In this document: in pieces, positions 1-7,008 of the stretch
Layout of the letters: each line of letters begins with the position of its first letter
How positions within the stretch are numbered: the stretch's first letter is position 1
Source of the DNA: Proteobacteria bacterium ST_bin16
Lineage (GTDB): Bacteria > Pseudomonadota > Gammaproteobacteria > Burkholderiales > Nitrosomonadaceae
DNA length: 8,507 bases
Assembly (NCBI GenBank): GCA_002083595.1
Contig: MSXT01000047.1
Span: forward strand, 6,606-15,112
Reading direction: 5' to 3'
Translations under genes and position numbers: made by a program
The notes under the pieces: model-generated
Told to the model about the DNA's origin: nothing
The model's input: only the letters and a program-made list of their open reading frames with translations
The model's database searches: none

Positions 1-30
1 GTGGGGGTTCGAGTCCCCCCTTTCGCACCA
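1..30 (+). tRNA. tRNA-Leu, 3' part only (T arm, acceptor 3' strand, CCA)
   Basis: Only the last 30 bases of this tRNA gene are in the window. A T stem of five G:C pairs (3-7 with 15-19) closes a TTCGAGT loop (8-14). It is followed by the acceptor 3' strand CTTTCGC (20-26), the discriminator A (27) and an encoded CCA (28-30). The deduced 5' acceptor strand GCGAAAG and discriminator A fit bacterial leucine tRNAs, and a tRNA-Leu gene just upstream of tig is a common arrangement in Betaproteobacteria. The anticodon lies outside the window, so the leucine identity is an inference. That this is a tRNA 3' end is clear. Confidence 0.8.
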
Positions 31-44
31 AATTATCTTTAGCA

Positions 45-98
45 GCAATCTTTTTATCCGGTTGTCCGGTATGTCAAGAAATAACCGGATGTTATTGC
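45..98. repeat. Inverted repeat between tRNA-Leu and tig
   Basis: ATCCGGTT (56-63) is matched perfectly by AACCGGAT (83-90) across a 19-base loop. An outer five-base pair of arms, GCAAT (45-49) and ATTGC (94-98), could extend the stem with internal mismatches. There is no T run after the 3' arm, so it is not a standard intrinsic terminator. It may be a processing or folding signal of the tRNA transcript, or a structure in the tig leader. No convincing sigma-70 or sigma-32 promoter was found between positions 31 and 135. Confidence 0.5.
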
Positions 99-135
99 AA
101 TATATTGAAAAATATTTAATCAGTCGGGAACTTGA

Positions 136-1440
136 ATGGGATCAAATGTAGAAAACCTCGGTGCACTAGAACGTCGTTTTGATATCACAATTTCTCTGGA
201 GAAATTACAGAGTGAAATTGATAACCGCTTGCAGCGGCTGGCAAGAACAGCCAAGTTGCATGGTTTTCGCCCTGGAAAAGTCCCATTGAAAATAATTACT
301 CAAATGTATGGAATGCAGGTTCAGCAAGATGTATTGAACGATGCGGTCCATAAAGAGTTCAAAGACACTGTTCAGCAGCAGAACTTACAAGTGGCCGGTT
401 ATCCGCGTTTTGAAGCAAAAGCGACTGATGGAAACGATGCACTTTATACCGTAAGCGCAACATTTGAAGTGTACCCCGAGATCGTATTAGGTGATTTAAG
501 TAGCCAAAGTATTGAGCAACCCACTGTGAAAGTTGGTGAAACGGATATCGACAAGACGCTTGATATGATTTGTAAGCAGCGTGTGGCCTATCAGCCGGTC
601 AATCGCGCCGCAAAAAAAGGCGATCGGGTTAAGATAGATTATCACGGCACTATCGATGGAAATGATTTTGCGGGCGGTAAGTCTAACGATGTGTACTTGA
701 TTCTGGGCGATGGAAAATTTCTAAAGGATTTTGAAGCTGCACTCATTGATATGCAAGTTGGTAGCAGTAAATCATTTGATGTGGTTTTTCCTGAAGACTA
801 TCATGGTAAAGAAATTGCTGGAAAAACCGTCACTTTTGAAGTTACATTAAATGAATTGGCGGAACCAGTATCACCGGCTGTCGATGCCGAATTTGCCAAA
901 TCGTTAGGTATCCCCGATGGAGATCTGCAAAAGCTGCGCGAGGGAATACAAAAAGATCTTGAACGTGAAGTTTCCAAACGAGCCAGGTCAAAACTGAAAG
1001 AACAAATTATGCAGGCGTTATTGAGCACAACGCAAATCGATGCACCAAATGTATTGATTAATCAAGAAAAAGAAAGGTTGCTGCAAAACGCAAAAAGCGA
1101 CTTGGAAGCACGCGGGATGAAAGCTAAGGAAATATCGCTGTCATCGGATCTTTTTAAAGAAAAAGCCGAATATCGCGTAAAACTAGGATTGATTCTGGCT
1201 GAACTTGTCAAAGTGCATGCACTGAAAGCGACTCCCGAACAAGTTCGCAGAATTATAGAAGATGCAGCACAAAGTTATGAAAATCCAGAACAGGTTGTTA
1301 AATGGCATTATGCTTCTTCAGAACGATTACAAGAAGCTGAATCATTAGCTTTGGAAGAAAATGTAGTGGATTGGGCGCTCGGAAAAATAAAATTAATTAA
1401 CAAAACTGTAACTTTCGACGAGCTGATGGGGATATCCTGA
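136..1440 (+). CDS. tig: Trigger factor, ribosome-associated chaperone and peptidyl-prolyl isomerase
   Basis: Trigger factor binds ribosomal protein L23 at the tunnel exit and shields nascent cytosolic chains. The 434-residue product matches the family's usual length (about 430). The N-terminal ribosome-binding domain spans about residues 1-115 and carries the signature GFRPGKVP at 43-50. The FKBP-type isomerase domain spans about 160-242 (KKGDRVKIDYHGTIDG onward, with the GKFLKDFEAAL stretch at 193-203). The rest is the helical C-terminal cradle domain. The start ATG is supported by GGGA about six bases upstream and by the family-typical opening VENLGALERR. clpP begins one base after the stop codon, so the two are probably cotranscribed and translationally coupled. 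Nothing is missing or broken. Confidence 0.97.
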   Translation: MGSNVENLGALERRFDITISLEKLQSEIDNRLQRLARTAKLHGFRPGKVPLKIITQMYGMQVQQDVLNDAVHKEFKDTVQQQNLQVAGYPRFEAKATDGNDALYTVSATFEVYPEIVLGDLSSQSIEQPTVKVGETDIDKTLDMICKQRVAYQPVNRAAKKGDRVKIDYHGTIDGNDFAGGKSNDVYLILGDGKFLKDFEAALIDMQVGSSKSFDVVFPEDYHGKEIAGKTVTFEVTLNELAEPVSPAVDAEFAKSLGIPDGDLQKLREGIQKDLEREVSKRARSKLKEQIMQALLSTTQIDAPNVLINQEKERLLQNAKSDLEARGMKAKEISLSSDLFKEKAEYRVKLGLILAELVKVHALKATPEQVRRIIEDAAQSYENPEQVVKWHYASSERLQEAESLALEENVVDWALGKIKLINKTVTFDELMGIS

Positions 1441-1441
1441 A

Positions 1442-2083
1442 ATGAAGCAAATTTTTGATAACATGCATGATCTGGAACCAAAGAGCCTGGGGTTGATTCC
1501 CATGGTGATAGAAACCAGCGGACGCGGTGAGCGGGCTTATGATATTTATTCGCGCTTATTAAAGGAAAGAGTCGTATTCCTGGTGGGTCCAGTTACCGAA
1601 GCCAGTGCAAATCTGGTAGTTGCACAGTTTTTGTTTCTTGAATCTGAAAACTCAGAGAAAGATATTCATTTTTATATTAACTCTCCGGGAGGAGTGGTAT
1701 CCGCCGGTTTGGCCATTTATGACACAATGCAATATATAAAACCGGATGTCAGTACTTTATGCATTGGTCAAGCAGCAAGTATGGGAGCACTACTTTTAAC
1801 CGCGGGCGCGAAAGGTAAGCGTTATTGTTTACCGAATTCACGCGTCATGATTCATCAACCGCTTGGGGGGTTTCAGGGGCAGGCTTCGGATATCGAGATA
1901 CATGCACGTGAGATATTATATCTTAAAGCTCGATTAAATGAGATCATGGCAAAACACACCGGACGCCCGGTCTCCGATGTCGAAAAAGATACAGATCGTG
2001 ATAATTTTATGAGTGCTGCAGAGTCTGTAAGTTATGGATTAGTAGATGCGGTATTGGCACAAAGAGATGTAAGCGCAAGTTAA
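1442..2083 (+). CDS. clpP: ATP-dependent Clp protease proteolytic subunit ClpP
   Basis: This is the self-compartmentalising serine peptidase that forms two stacked heptameric rings and degrades chains fed in by ClpX or ClpA. The product is 213 residues, close to the usual length. The catalytic triad by alignment with the E. coli protein is Ser113 (in GQAASMGA), His138 (in VMIHQPLGG) and Asp187 (in DTDRDNF). The oxyanion and handle regions, including INSPGG at 79-84, are intact. The first roughly 15 residues are a divergent leader ahead of GLIPMV, which aligns with the mature start ALVPMV of E. coli ClpP, so an autocleaved propeptide is likely. GGGGA nine bases upstream, inside the end of tig, serves as ribosome binding site. 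clpX follows after 64 bases. Confidence 0.97.
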   Translation: MKQIFDNMHDLEPKSLGLIPMVIETSGRGERAYDIYSRLLKERVVFLVGPVTEASANLVVAQFLFLESENSEKDIHFYINSPGGVVSAGLAIYDTMQYIKPDVSTLCIGQAASMGALLLTAGAKGKRYCLPNSRVMIHQPLGGFQGQASDIEIHAREILYLKARLNEIMAKHTGRPVSDVEKDTDRDNFMSAAESVSYGLVDAVLAQRDVSAS

Positions 2084-2147
2084 CAAATGCTTGTGCAAAA
2101 TTTGTTTAAACACGATTACCTAAACTCGATTACGGTGGGACAAAAAT

Positions 2148-3425
2148 ATGCCAGACAAAGCTAGTAGCGAGAAACTCCTTTATTGTTCTTTTTGTGGCAA
2201 GAGTCAGCATGAAGTAAGAAAACTGATTGCAGGCCCTTCGGTTTTCATTTGCGATGAATGTATTGATTTATGCAATGACATCATTCGCGAAGAAATGCAA
2301 GGTGATGAGGCAACCAAGTTAGTCAAATCAAACTTGCCGGTACCCCGTGAGATCTGCCAAATACTTGATCAATATGTAATCGGGCAGGAGTCCGCAAAAA
2401 AAATTCTTTCTGTAGCAGTTTATAATCATTATAAGCGGCTGAGAAATGTAACAAAATCAGATGAAACCGATGATATAGAGCTATCAAAAAGCAACATCTT
2501 ACTTGTCGGCCCAACAGGTTCGGGTAAAACATTATTGGCACAAACCTTAGCCCGGCTCTTGGATGTTCCTTTCATTATGGCGGATGCTACAGCGCTCACC
2601 GAAGCAGGCTATGTCGGTGAAGATGTCGAAAACATTATCCAGAAATTACTGCAAAAATGTAATTATGATGCCGAAAAAGCGCAGCGTGGTATCGTTTACA
2701 TTGATGAAATTGATAAAATTTCACGTAAATCAGACAACCCATCCATTACTCGTGATGTCTCCGGTGAAGGCGTGCAACAGGCATTACTGAAATTAATCGA
2801 AGGTACCATTGCGATGGTTCCTCCTCAAGGTGGACGGAAGCATCCTAATCAAGAATTTATTCAAGTCGACACGACCAATATTTTGTTTATTTGCGGTGGT
2901 GCATTTGACGGTCTCGATAAAGTGATAAGGTCGCGCACCGAAAAAGGTGGTATCGGTTTTGGCGTCGATGTGAAAAGCCACGCGCGTAAGGATATGAATA
3001 AGGTACTACAACAAGTAGAGCCTGAAGATTTAGTGAAATTCGGTTTAATTCCTGAGTTTGTTGGGCGTTTACCAGTCGTTGCCACATTGGAAGAACTCAA
3101 CGAAGCAGCATTAATTCAAATTTTAACGGAACCGAAAAATGCACTCGTTAAACAATATTGGAAAATGTTTAATATGGAAGGGGGCGTTGACTTGGAGTTC
3201 CGGGAGCCAGCACTTAAAGCTATTGCTAAAAGAGCCTTAACACGTAAAACAGGTGCGCGCGGCTTACGATCAATTCTTGAAGAAATACTGCTGGATATTA
3301 TGTACGATCTTCCGTCGCTCGAGAATGTGACAAAAGTAGTCATTGACTATAACTCGACCAATGATGATGTCAAACCAATTTTAATCTACTCGGATCAGCC
3401 GAAAATTGCTAAGCGTTCCAAGTAA
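2148..3425 (+). CDS. clpX: ATP-dependent Clp protease ATP-binding subunit ClpX
   Basis: This AAA+ hexameric unfoldase recognises substrates and threads them into ClpP. The product is 425 residues, the normal size. The N-terminal zinc-binding domain uses Cys13, Cys16, Cys35 and Cys38. The AAA+ core has Walker A GPTGSGKT at 121-128, the GYVG pore-1 loop at 154-157, Walker B with Asp186-Glu187, the RDVSGEGVQ pore-2 segment at 202-210, the ClpP-docking IGF loop at 269-271, Arg307 in the arginine-finger motif PEFVGR, and sensor II GAR with Arg371. A strong ribosome binding site, GGTGGGA, ends seven bases before the ATG. The 64-base gap after clpP contains a weak 7-bp inverted repeat (2082-2088 with 2100-2106) and a 7-bp direct repeat CGATTAC, neither clearly functional. 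Confidence 0.98.
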   Translation: MPDKASSEKLLYCSFCGKSQHEVRKLIAGPSVFICDECIDLCNDIIREEMQGDEATKLVKSNLPVPREICQILDQYVIGQESAKKILSVAVYNHYKRLRNVTKSDETDDIELSKSNILLVGPTGSGKTLLAQTLARLLDVPFIMADATALTEAGYVGEDVENIIQKLLQKCNYDAEKAQRGIVYIDEIDKISRKSDNPSITRDVSGEGVQQALLKLIEGTIAMVPPQGGRKHPNQEFIQVDTTNILFICGGAFDGLDKVIRSRTEKGGIGFGVDVKSHARKDMNKVLQQVEPEDLVKFGLIPEFVGRLPVVATLEELNEAALIQILTEPKNALVKQYWKMFNMEGGVDLEFREPALKAIAKRALTRKTGARGLRSILEEILLDIMYDLPSLENVTKVVIDYNSTNDDVKPILIYSDQPKIAKRSK

Positions 3426-3447
3426 TCGGGAAAACTTGATTGGTAGT

Positions 3448-3505
3448 GCTATCTGTAAACTATACATATTTGATAATGGCATTATATGAAATATTTACAG
3501 ATAGC
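3448..3505. repeat. Perfect 12-bp inverted repeat in the clpX-lon spacer
   Basis: GCTATCTGTAAA (3448-3459) is matched exactly by TTTACAGATAGC (3494-3505). Inside the 34-base loop is a second palindromic element, ATAATG-G-CATTAT (3473-3485), and CATAT/ATATG arms flank it (3465-3469 with 3484-3488, overlapping alternatives). The stem is AT-rich and is not followed by a T run, so it is a poor intrinsic terminator. It starts about 22 bases after the clpX stop. It could be an mRNA 3'-end stabilising or processing hairpin for the tig-clpP-clpX transcript, or a protein-binding site affecting lon. The TTTACA in the 3' arm also resembles a -35 element, but its partner extended -10 (TGGTATTTT, 3517-3525) is 20 bases away, which is too far. 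Confidence 0.6.
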
Positions 3506-3536
3506 TAGCCATGTGCTGGTATTTTTGATAGCCGTC

Positions 3537-3564
3537 TTGTAATTCTGGTTTGTGCACATATTTT
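3537..3564 (+). promoter_or_regulatory. Candidate sigma-70 promoter of lon with a palindrome in its spacer
   Basis: A -35-like TTGTAA (3537-3542) and a -10-like TATTTT (3559-3564) are 16 bases apart, which would put the transcript start near 3571, about 28 bases before the lon ATG. The spacer contains the perfect 8-bp palindrome TGTGCACA (3551-3558), a position where a repressor could act. The region is AT-rich, so a chance match is possible. No sigma-32 heat-shock promoter (CTTGAA plus CCCCAT) was seen here, although lon is a heat-shock gene in E. coli. Confidence 0.35.
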
Positions 3565-3598
3565 ATTAATCAGTTATGAATTTATTAAATGAGCGGAT

Positions 3599-6010
3599 AT
3601 GACTTCTTTGATTGAAGATTCTGAACAATTGATACTACCGTTATTGCCTTTGCGCGATGTGGTTGTTTTTCCGCATATGGTTATTCCATTATTTGTCGGT
3701 AGACAAAAATCCATCAAAGCGCTGGAACTGGCTATGGAGTCGAATAAGAATATTCTGCTGGTTGCCCAGAAAGTAGCGTCAAAGGATGACCCAGCTCCTG
3801 AAGATCTTTATGATGTATGCAGCATTGCTAGCTTGTTACAAATGCTGAAATTACCTGATGGAACCGTCAAGGTTCTGGTGGAGGGTAATCATCGAGCTCG
3901 CATTATGGAGTTAGTTGATTCTGAAACTCATTATTCTGGCAGAGCAATGCAAGTTCGATCCGATTCTACGGAAAATCCCGAAGTAGAAGCGATGCGTCGC
4001 GCCATTCTGACTCAATTTGATCAATATGTAAAACTCAATAAAAAAATTCCGCCGGAGATCATTACCTCGCTGGGAGGCATTGATGATGCCGGCCGCCTTG
4101 CTGATACGATTGCTGCCTACTTACCGTTAAAACTTGAACAGAAACAGGAAGTACTTGAAATTTTTGAAGTTTCTAAACGCCTGGAGCATCTATTAGGATT
4201 ATTAGAGACTGAATTAGATATTTTACAAGTTGAAAAGCGTATTCGCGGTAGAGTAAAACGCCAAATGGAAAAAAGTCAGCGTGACTACTATCTTAATGAG
4301 CAAGTAAAAGCTATTCAGAAAGAATTGGGTGAAGGCGAAGATGGCGCAGATATCGATGAAATTGAGAAAAAAATAAAGTCTGCTCAAATGCCGAAAGAAG
4401 TGCTCGCCAAGGCCGAGTCGGAATTGAAGAAACTGCGCTTGATGTCCCCAATGTCTGCCGAAGCGACGGTAGTGCGTAATTATATCGACGCACTGGCAAC
4501 TTTACCTTGGAAGAAGAAAAGCAAAATTAATCAGGATCTTAAATCGGCAGAAGCAAGATTGGAAAAAGATCATTATGGTTTGGAAAAAGTAAAAGAACGA
4601 ATCGTTGAATATCTTGCGGTTCAACAACGTGTCAGTAAATTGAAAGCCCCGATTCTTTGCTTGGTTGGCCCTCCTGGTGTTGGTAAAACTTCATTAGGGC
4701 AATCGATCGCTCATGCCACAAACCGAAAATTTGTGCGCATGTCATTAGGTGGCGTGCGCGATGAGGCTGAGATTCGCGGTCACAGAAAAACCTATATTGG
4801 ATCAATGCCGGGTAAGATCTTGCACAATATGAGCAAGGTTGGTGTGAAAAACCCATTATTTTTGCTTGATGAAGTCGATAAGATGGGTATGGATTTCCGT
4901 GGAGATCCAGCGTCTGCTCTACTGGAGGTTCTTGATCCTGAACAAAACAGCACGTTTGTCGATCACTACATCGAAGTGGAGTACGACTTGTCGGATGTAA
5001 TGTTTGTAGCCACTGCAAATACACTAAATATTCCGCCCGCGCTGCTTGATCGCATGGAGGTCATTCAGTTATCAGGGTATACAGAAGATGAGAAGCTGAA
5101 TATATCGACACGTTATTTATTAACAAAACAAATGCAGAATCATGGTCTTGAGGAAAATGAACTGACTGTTTCGGAATCTGCGCTGCGGGATATTGCGCGC
5201 TACTATACGAGAGAAGCGGGTGTGCGTGCAATGGAACGGGAAATTTCAAAAATTTGCCGGAAAGCCGTAAAAGCAATGTTGCTCAAAAAAGGTAAAAACA
5301 AAATTACCGTTACTTCTCGTAATCTTGACAAATTCTTAGGCGTAAGACGTTTTACTTATGGCGTAGCAGAAGAGAAAAATCAAGTTGGGCAGGTAACTGG
5401 TCTGGCATGGACCGAAGTAGGTGGTGAATTACTCACTATTGAAGCAGTGGTGCTAGCAGGAAAAGGAAAAACTATTACAACCGGGCAGCTTGGTGAAGTC
5501 ATGCAAGAATCCATTCAGGCGGCGCTTTCGGTGGTTCGAAGCCGTTCCCAGCTGCTAGGAATAGCAGAAGATTTTTACCAAAAGAATGATATTCACATTC
5601 ATCTTCCTGAGGGAGCAACGCCCAAGGATGGACCGAGTGCTGGGATTGGCATATGTGTCGCAATGGTATCAGTTCTTACAAATATTGCTGTAAGAGCTGA
5701 TGTCGCTATGACTGGAGAAATTACCCTTAGAGGTGAAGTGCTACCCATCGGCGGTTTGAAAGAAAAATTATTAGCGGCGCATCGCGGCGGTATTAAATCG
5801 GTCATTATTCCAGAAAAGAATGTGAAGGATTTGACCGAAATTCCAGCTAATATAATAAGTCAACTGACCATTTATCCAGTTAAGTGGATTGACCAAGTAC
5901 TTGATATCGCGCTGGAGCATAAACCAGAGCTATTTCCTGCGCCAATTGCACAACCCGTTTTACAGTCAAATACTGAAGAGAACGTCACAGAATCTGTTAT
6001 AAAACATTGA
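3599..6010 (+). CDS. lon: ATP-dependent Lon protease, LonA type
   Basis: Lon is a single-chain hexameric AAA+ protease that degrades misfolded and selected regulatory proteins in the cytoplasm. The 803-residue product is slightly longer than E. coli Lon (784). The N-terminal substrate-binding domain covers about residues 11-205, followed by a coiled-coil region to about 300. The AAA+ module has Walker A GPPGVGKT at 357-364 and Walker B FLLDEVDK at 421-428. The C-terminal protease domain carries the catalytic Ser680 in PKDGPSAG and Lys723 in GGLKEK, which align with Ser679 and Lys722 of E. coli. The last 20 or so residues are a variable polar tail. GAGCGG just before the ATG is the likely ribosome binding site. 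The 173-base spacer from clpX suggests at least partly independent transcription. A convergent gene ends 50 bases downstream. Confidence 0.98.
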   Translation: MTSLIEDSEQLILPLLPLRDVVVFPHMVIPLFVGRQKSIKALELAMESNKNILLVAQKVASKDDPAPEDLYDVCSIASLLQMLKLPDGTVKVLVEGNHRARIMELVDSETHYSGRAMQVRSDSTENPEVEAMRRAILTQFDQYVKLNKKIPPEIITSLGGIDDAGRLADTIAAYLPLKLEQKQEVLEIFEVSKRLEHLLGLLETELDILQVEKRIRGRVKRQMEKSQRDYYLNEQVKAIQKELGEGEDGADIDEIEKKIKSAQMPKEVLAKAESELKKLRLMSPMSAEATVVRNYIDALATLPWKKKSKINQDLKSAEARLEKDHYGLEKVKERIVEYLAVQQRVSKLKAPILCLVGPPGVGKTSLGQSIAHATNRKFVRMSLGGVRDEAEIRGHRKTYIGSMPGKILHNMSKVGVKNPLFLLDEVDKMGMDFRGDPASALLEVLDPEQNSTFVDHYIEVEYDLSDVMFVATANTLNIPPALLDRMEVIQLSGYTEDEKLNISTRYLLTKQMQNHGLEENELTVSESALRDIARYYTREAGVRAMEREISKICRKAVKAMLLKKGKNKITVTSRNLDKFLGVRRFTYGVAEEKNQVGQVTGLAWTEVGGELLTIEAVVLAGKGKTITTGQLGEVMQESIQAALSVVRSRSQLLGIAEDFYQKNDIHIHLPEGATPKDGPSAGIGICVAMVSVLTNIAVRADVAMTGEITLRGEVLPIGGLKEKLLAAHRGGIKSVIIPEKNVKDLTEIPANIISQLTIYPVKWIDQVLDIALEHKPELFPAPIAQPVLQSNTEENVTESVIKH

Positions 6011-6060
6011 GTTAAAATATTTCCTCACTATTTCATTCTTTTATATCGGGAAGTTAAAGC

Positions 6061-6816
6061 TTAAATTAATCGAAATTCTGCAAGCAGTGGAATATGATCG
6101 GATAAATGACGCCACGGTTGCCCTTTAAGGTAGTTGCAACTGACAATTTTCAGATCACGATAATAAATTCGATCCATAGATAACACGGGCAACCAAGCAG
6201 GGAATGTTCGCGCATAAGTGCCATGAGTGATTTTAAAAGCTTCCTGGACACCCAAATTGTGGTGCAAAAGATACTCCGCACGGCCGCGCCAATCATTGAA
6301 GTCACCGGCAATAATCAGTGGCTCGTTTGTTGGAATATGTGAGTTGATGCGCTTTACCAGTGTTGCGAGTTGACGCTCTCTCTCTTGTTCAAATAATCCC
6401 AAATGCACACAGATGACATGAATTCTTTGATCGACTCCGGGAATTTGAATAATCCCGTGTAACAGACTTCGACTGGCTGATTTAAATAATGAAACATTAA
6501 TATTTTCCCATTCAATAAAGGGGTATTTACTCAAAATCGCATTGCCGTGATGACCTGATTTATAGATAGCGTTCTTACCATAAGCATAATGGTGCCAGAC
6601 TTGATCAGCCAGAAATTCAAATTGCCGGTTATTTGGCCAATCAACAAATCGATTGTTCGATATAGCGCGCTCACCATGTATTTCCTGCAGAAAAACTATA
6701 TCTGCGTTGATATACTGCAATGAATACTTGATTTCATGCAAAATAAAACGCAAATTGGTAGCGCTGAATCCTTTGTGAATATTATAAGTCAGAATTTTAA
6801 ATGAACCATTAGTCAT
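6061..6816 (-). CDS. Endonuclease/exonuclease/phosphatase family protein, YbhP-like
   Basis: This is a metal-dependent phosphoesterase-fold protein (DNase I/EEP superfamily) whose substrate cannot be told from sequence. In the 251-residue product, numbered from the chosen start, the family landmarks are all present: YNIHKG at 11-16, the metal-binding Glu45 in LQEIH, HGNAILSKYP at 90-99, VHLG with His138, GDFND at 171-175, the MDRIYY segment with Asp215, and SDH at 239-241 with the catalytic His241. There is no signal peptide. I chose the ATG at 6816 because GGA lies nine bases upstream; an in-frame TTG at 6837 would add seven residues but has no ribosome binding site. YbhP homologues are often next to a cardiolipin synthase gene, but none is here. 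A near-consensus promoter lies upstream at 6920-6948. The gene converges on lon with a 50-base gap that has no evident terminator. Confidence 0.9.
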   Translation of the reverse strand: MTNGSFKILTYNIHKGFSATNLRFILHEIKYSLQYINADIVFLQEIHGERAISNNRFVDWPNNRQFEFLADQVWHHYAYGKNAIYKSGHHGNAILSKYPFIEWENINVSLFKSASRSLLHGIIQIPGVDQRIHVICVHLGLFEQERERQLATLVKRINSHIPTNEPLIIAGDFNDWRGRAEYLLHHNLGVQEAFKITHGTYARTFPAWLPVLSMDRIYYRDLKIVSCNYLKGQPWRHLSDHIPLLAEFRLI

Positions 6817-6847
6817 GCGATCGTCCGTAACGACCAAAAGCGAAATT

Positions 6848-6971
6848 TGATTTTGTACTTTTGAAATACATAGAGTGAGAATTTAAAATTTACCAATTGT
6901 GCAACACCTAGCCAATTTGATTAAATTATTTTCCATTTTACATGTCAAATTTCAATAGTAGTACAAAATCA
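6848..6971. repeat. Long imperfect inverted repeat upstream of the EEP gene
   Basis: The outer arms are a perfect 12-bp pair: TGATTTTGTACT (6848-6859) and AGTACAAAATCA (6960-6971). Nested inside are TTGAAAT (6861-6867) with ATTTCAA (6949-6955) and ACAT (6868-6871) with ATGT (6942-6945), separated by small bulges. This gives 23 paired bases in one long hairpin around an AT-rich, roughly 70-base apex. It fills most of the 192-base spacer between the two minus-strand genes. It could be a relic of a small terminal-inverted-repeat element, a folded leader or 3' RNA, or a regulatory site. No target-site duplication is visible beside the arms, and no T run follows on either strand. Confidence 0.5.
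6920..6948 (-). promoter_or_regulatory. Candidate sigma-70 promoter of the EEP gene
   Basis: Read on the minus strand, a perfect -35 TTGACA (6948-6943) is followed after exactly 17 bases by TTTAAT (6925-6920), five of six matches to the -10 consensus. Transcription would start near 6912, about 95 bases before the ATG at 6816. The -35 box overlaps the inner 3' arm of the long inverted repeat, and the leader RNA would contain only the other arm, so the repeat would act on the DNA rather than in this transcript. Confidence 0.55.
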
Positions 6972-7008
6972 CTCTCAGAAAATAGCATTTAATTGCCAAT
7001 AATTTGTA

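Noticed and set aside
1..30. tRNA-Leu 3' end as an attachment site for an integrated element
   Set aside because: No second copy of the tRNA 3' end, no integrase gene and no composition change near it; the adjoining genes are core chromosomal genes.
801..1028. Minus-strand open frame inside tig (and similar short frames inside clpX and lon)
   Set aside because: All overlap strongly conserved protein-coding sequence on the other strand, with serine-rich, low-information products typical of shadow frames.
2082..2133. Weak 7-bp inverted repeat (2082-2088/2100-2106) and CGATTAC direct repeat (2113-2119, 2127-2133) between clpP and clpX
   Set aside because: Short and AT-rich with no T tail; most likely chance, and clpX has its own clear ribosome binding site.
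4632..5024. A 130-codon minus-strand open frame inside lon
   Set aside because: It lies wholly over the conserved AAA+ module of Lon, has no ribosome binding site that stands out and its product resembles nothing; it is a shadow of lon codons.
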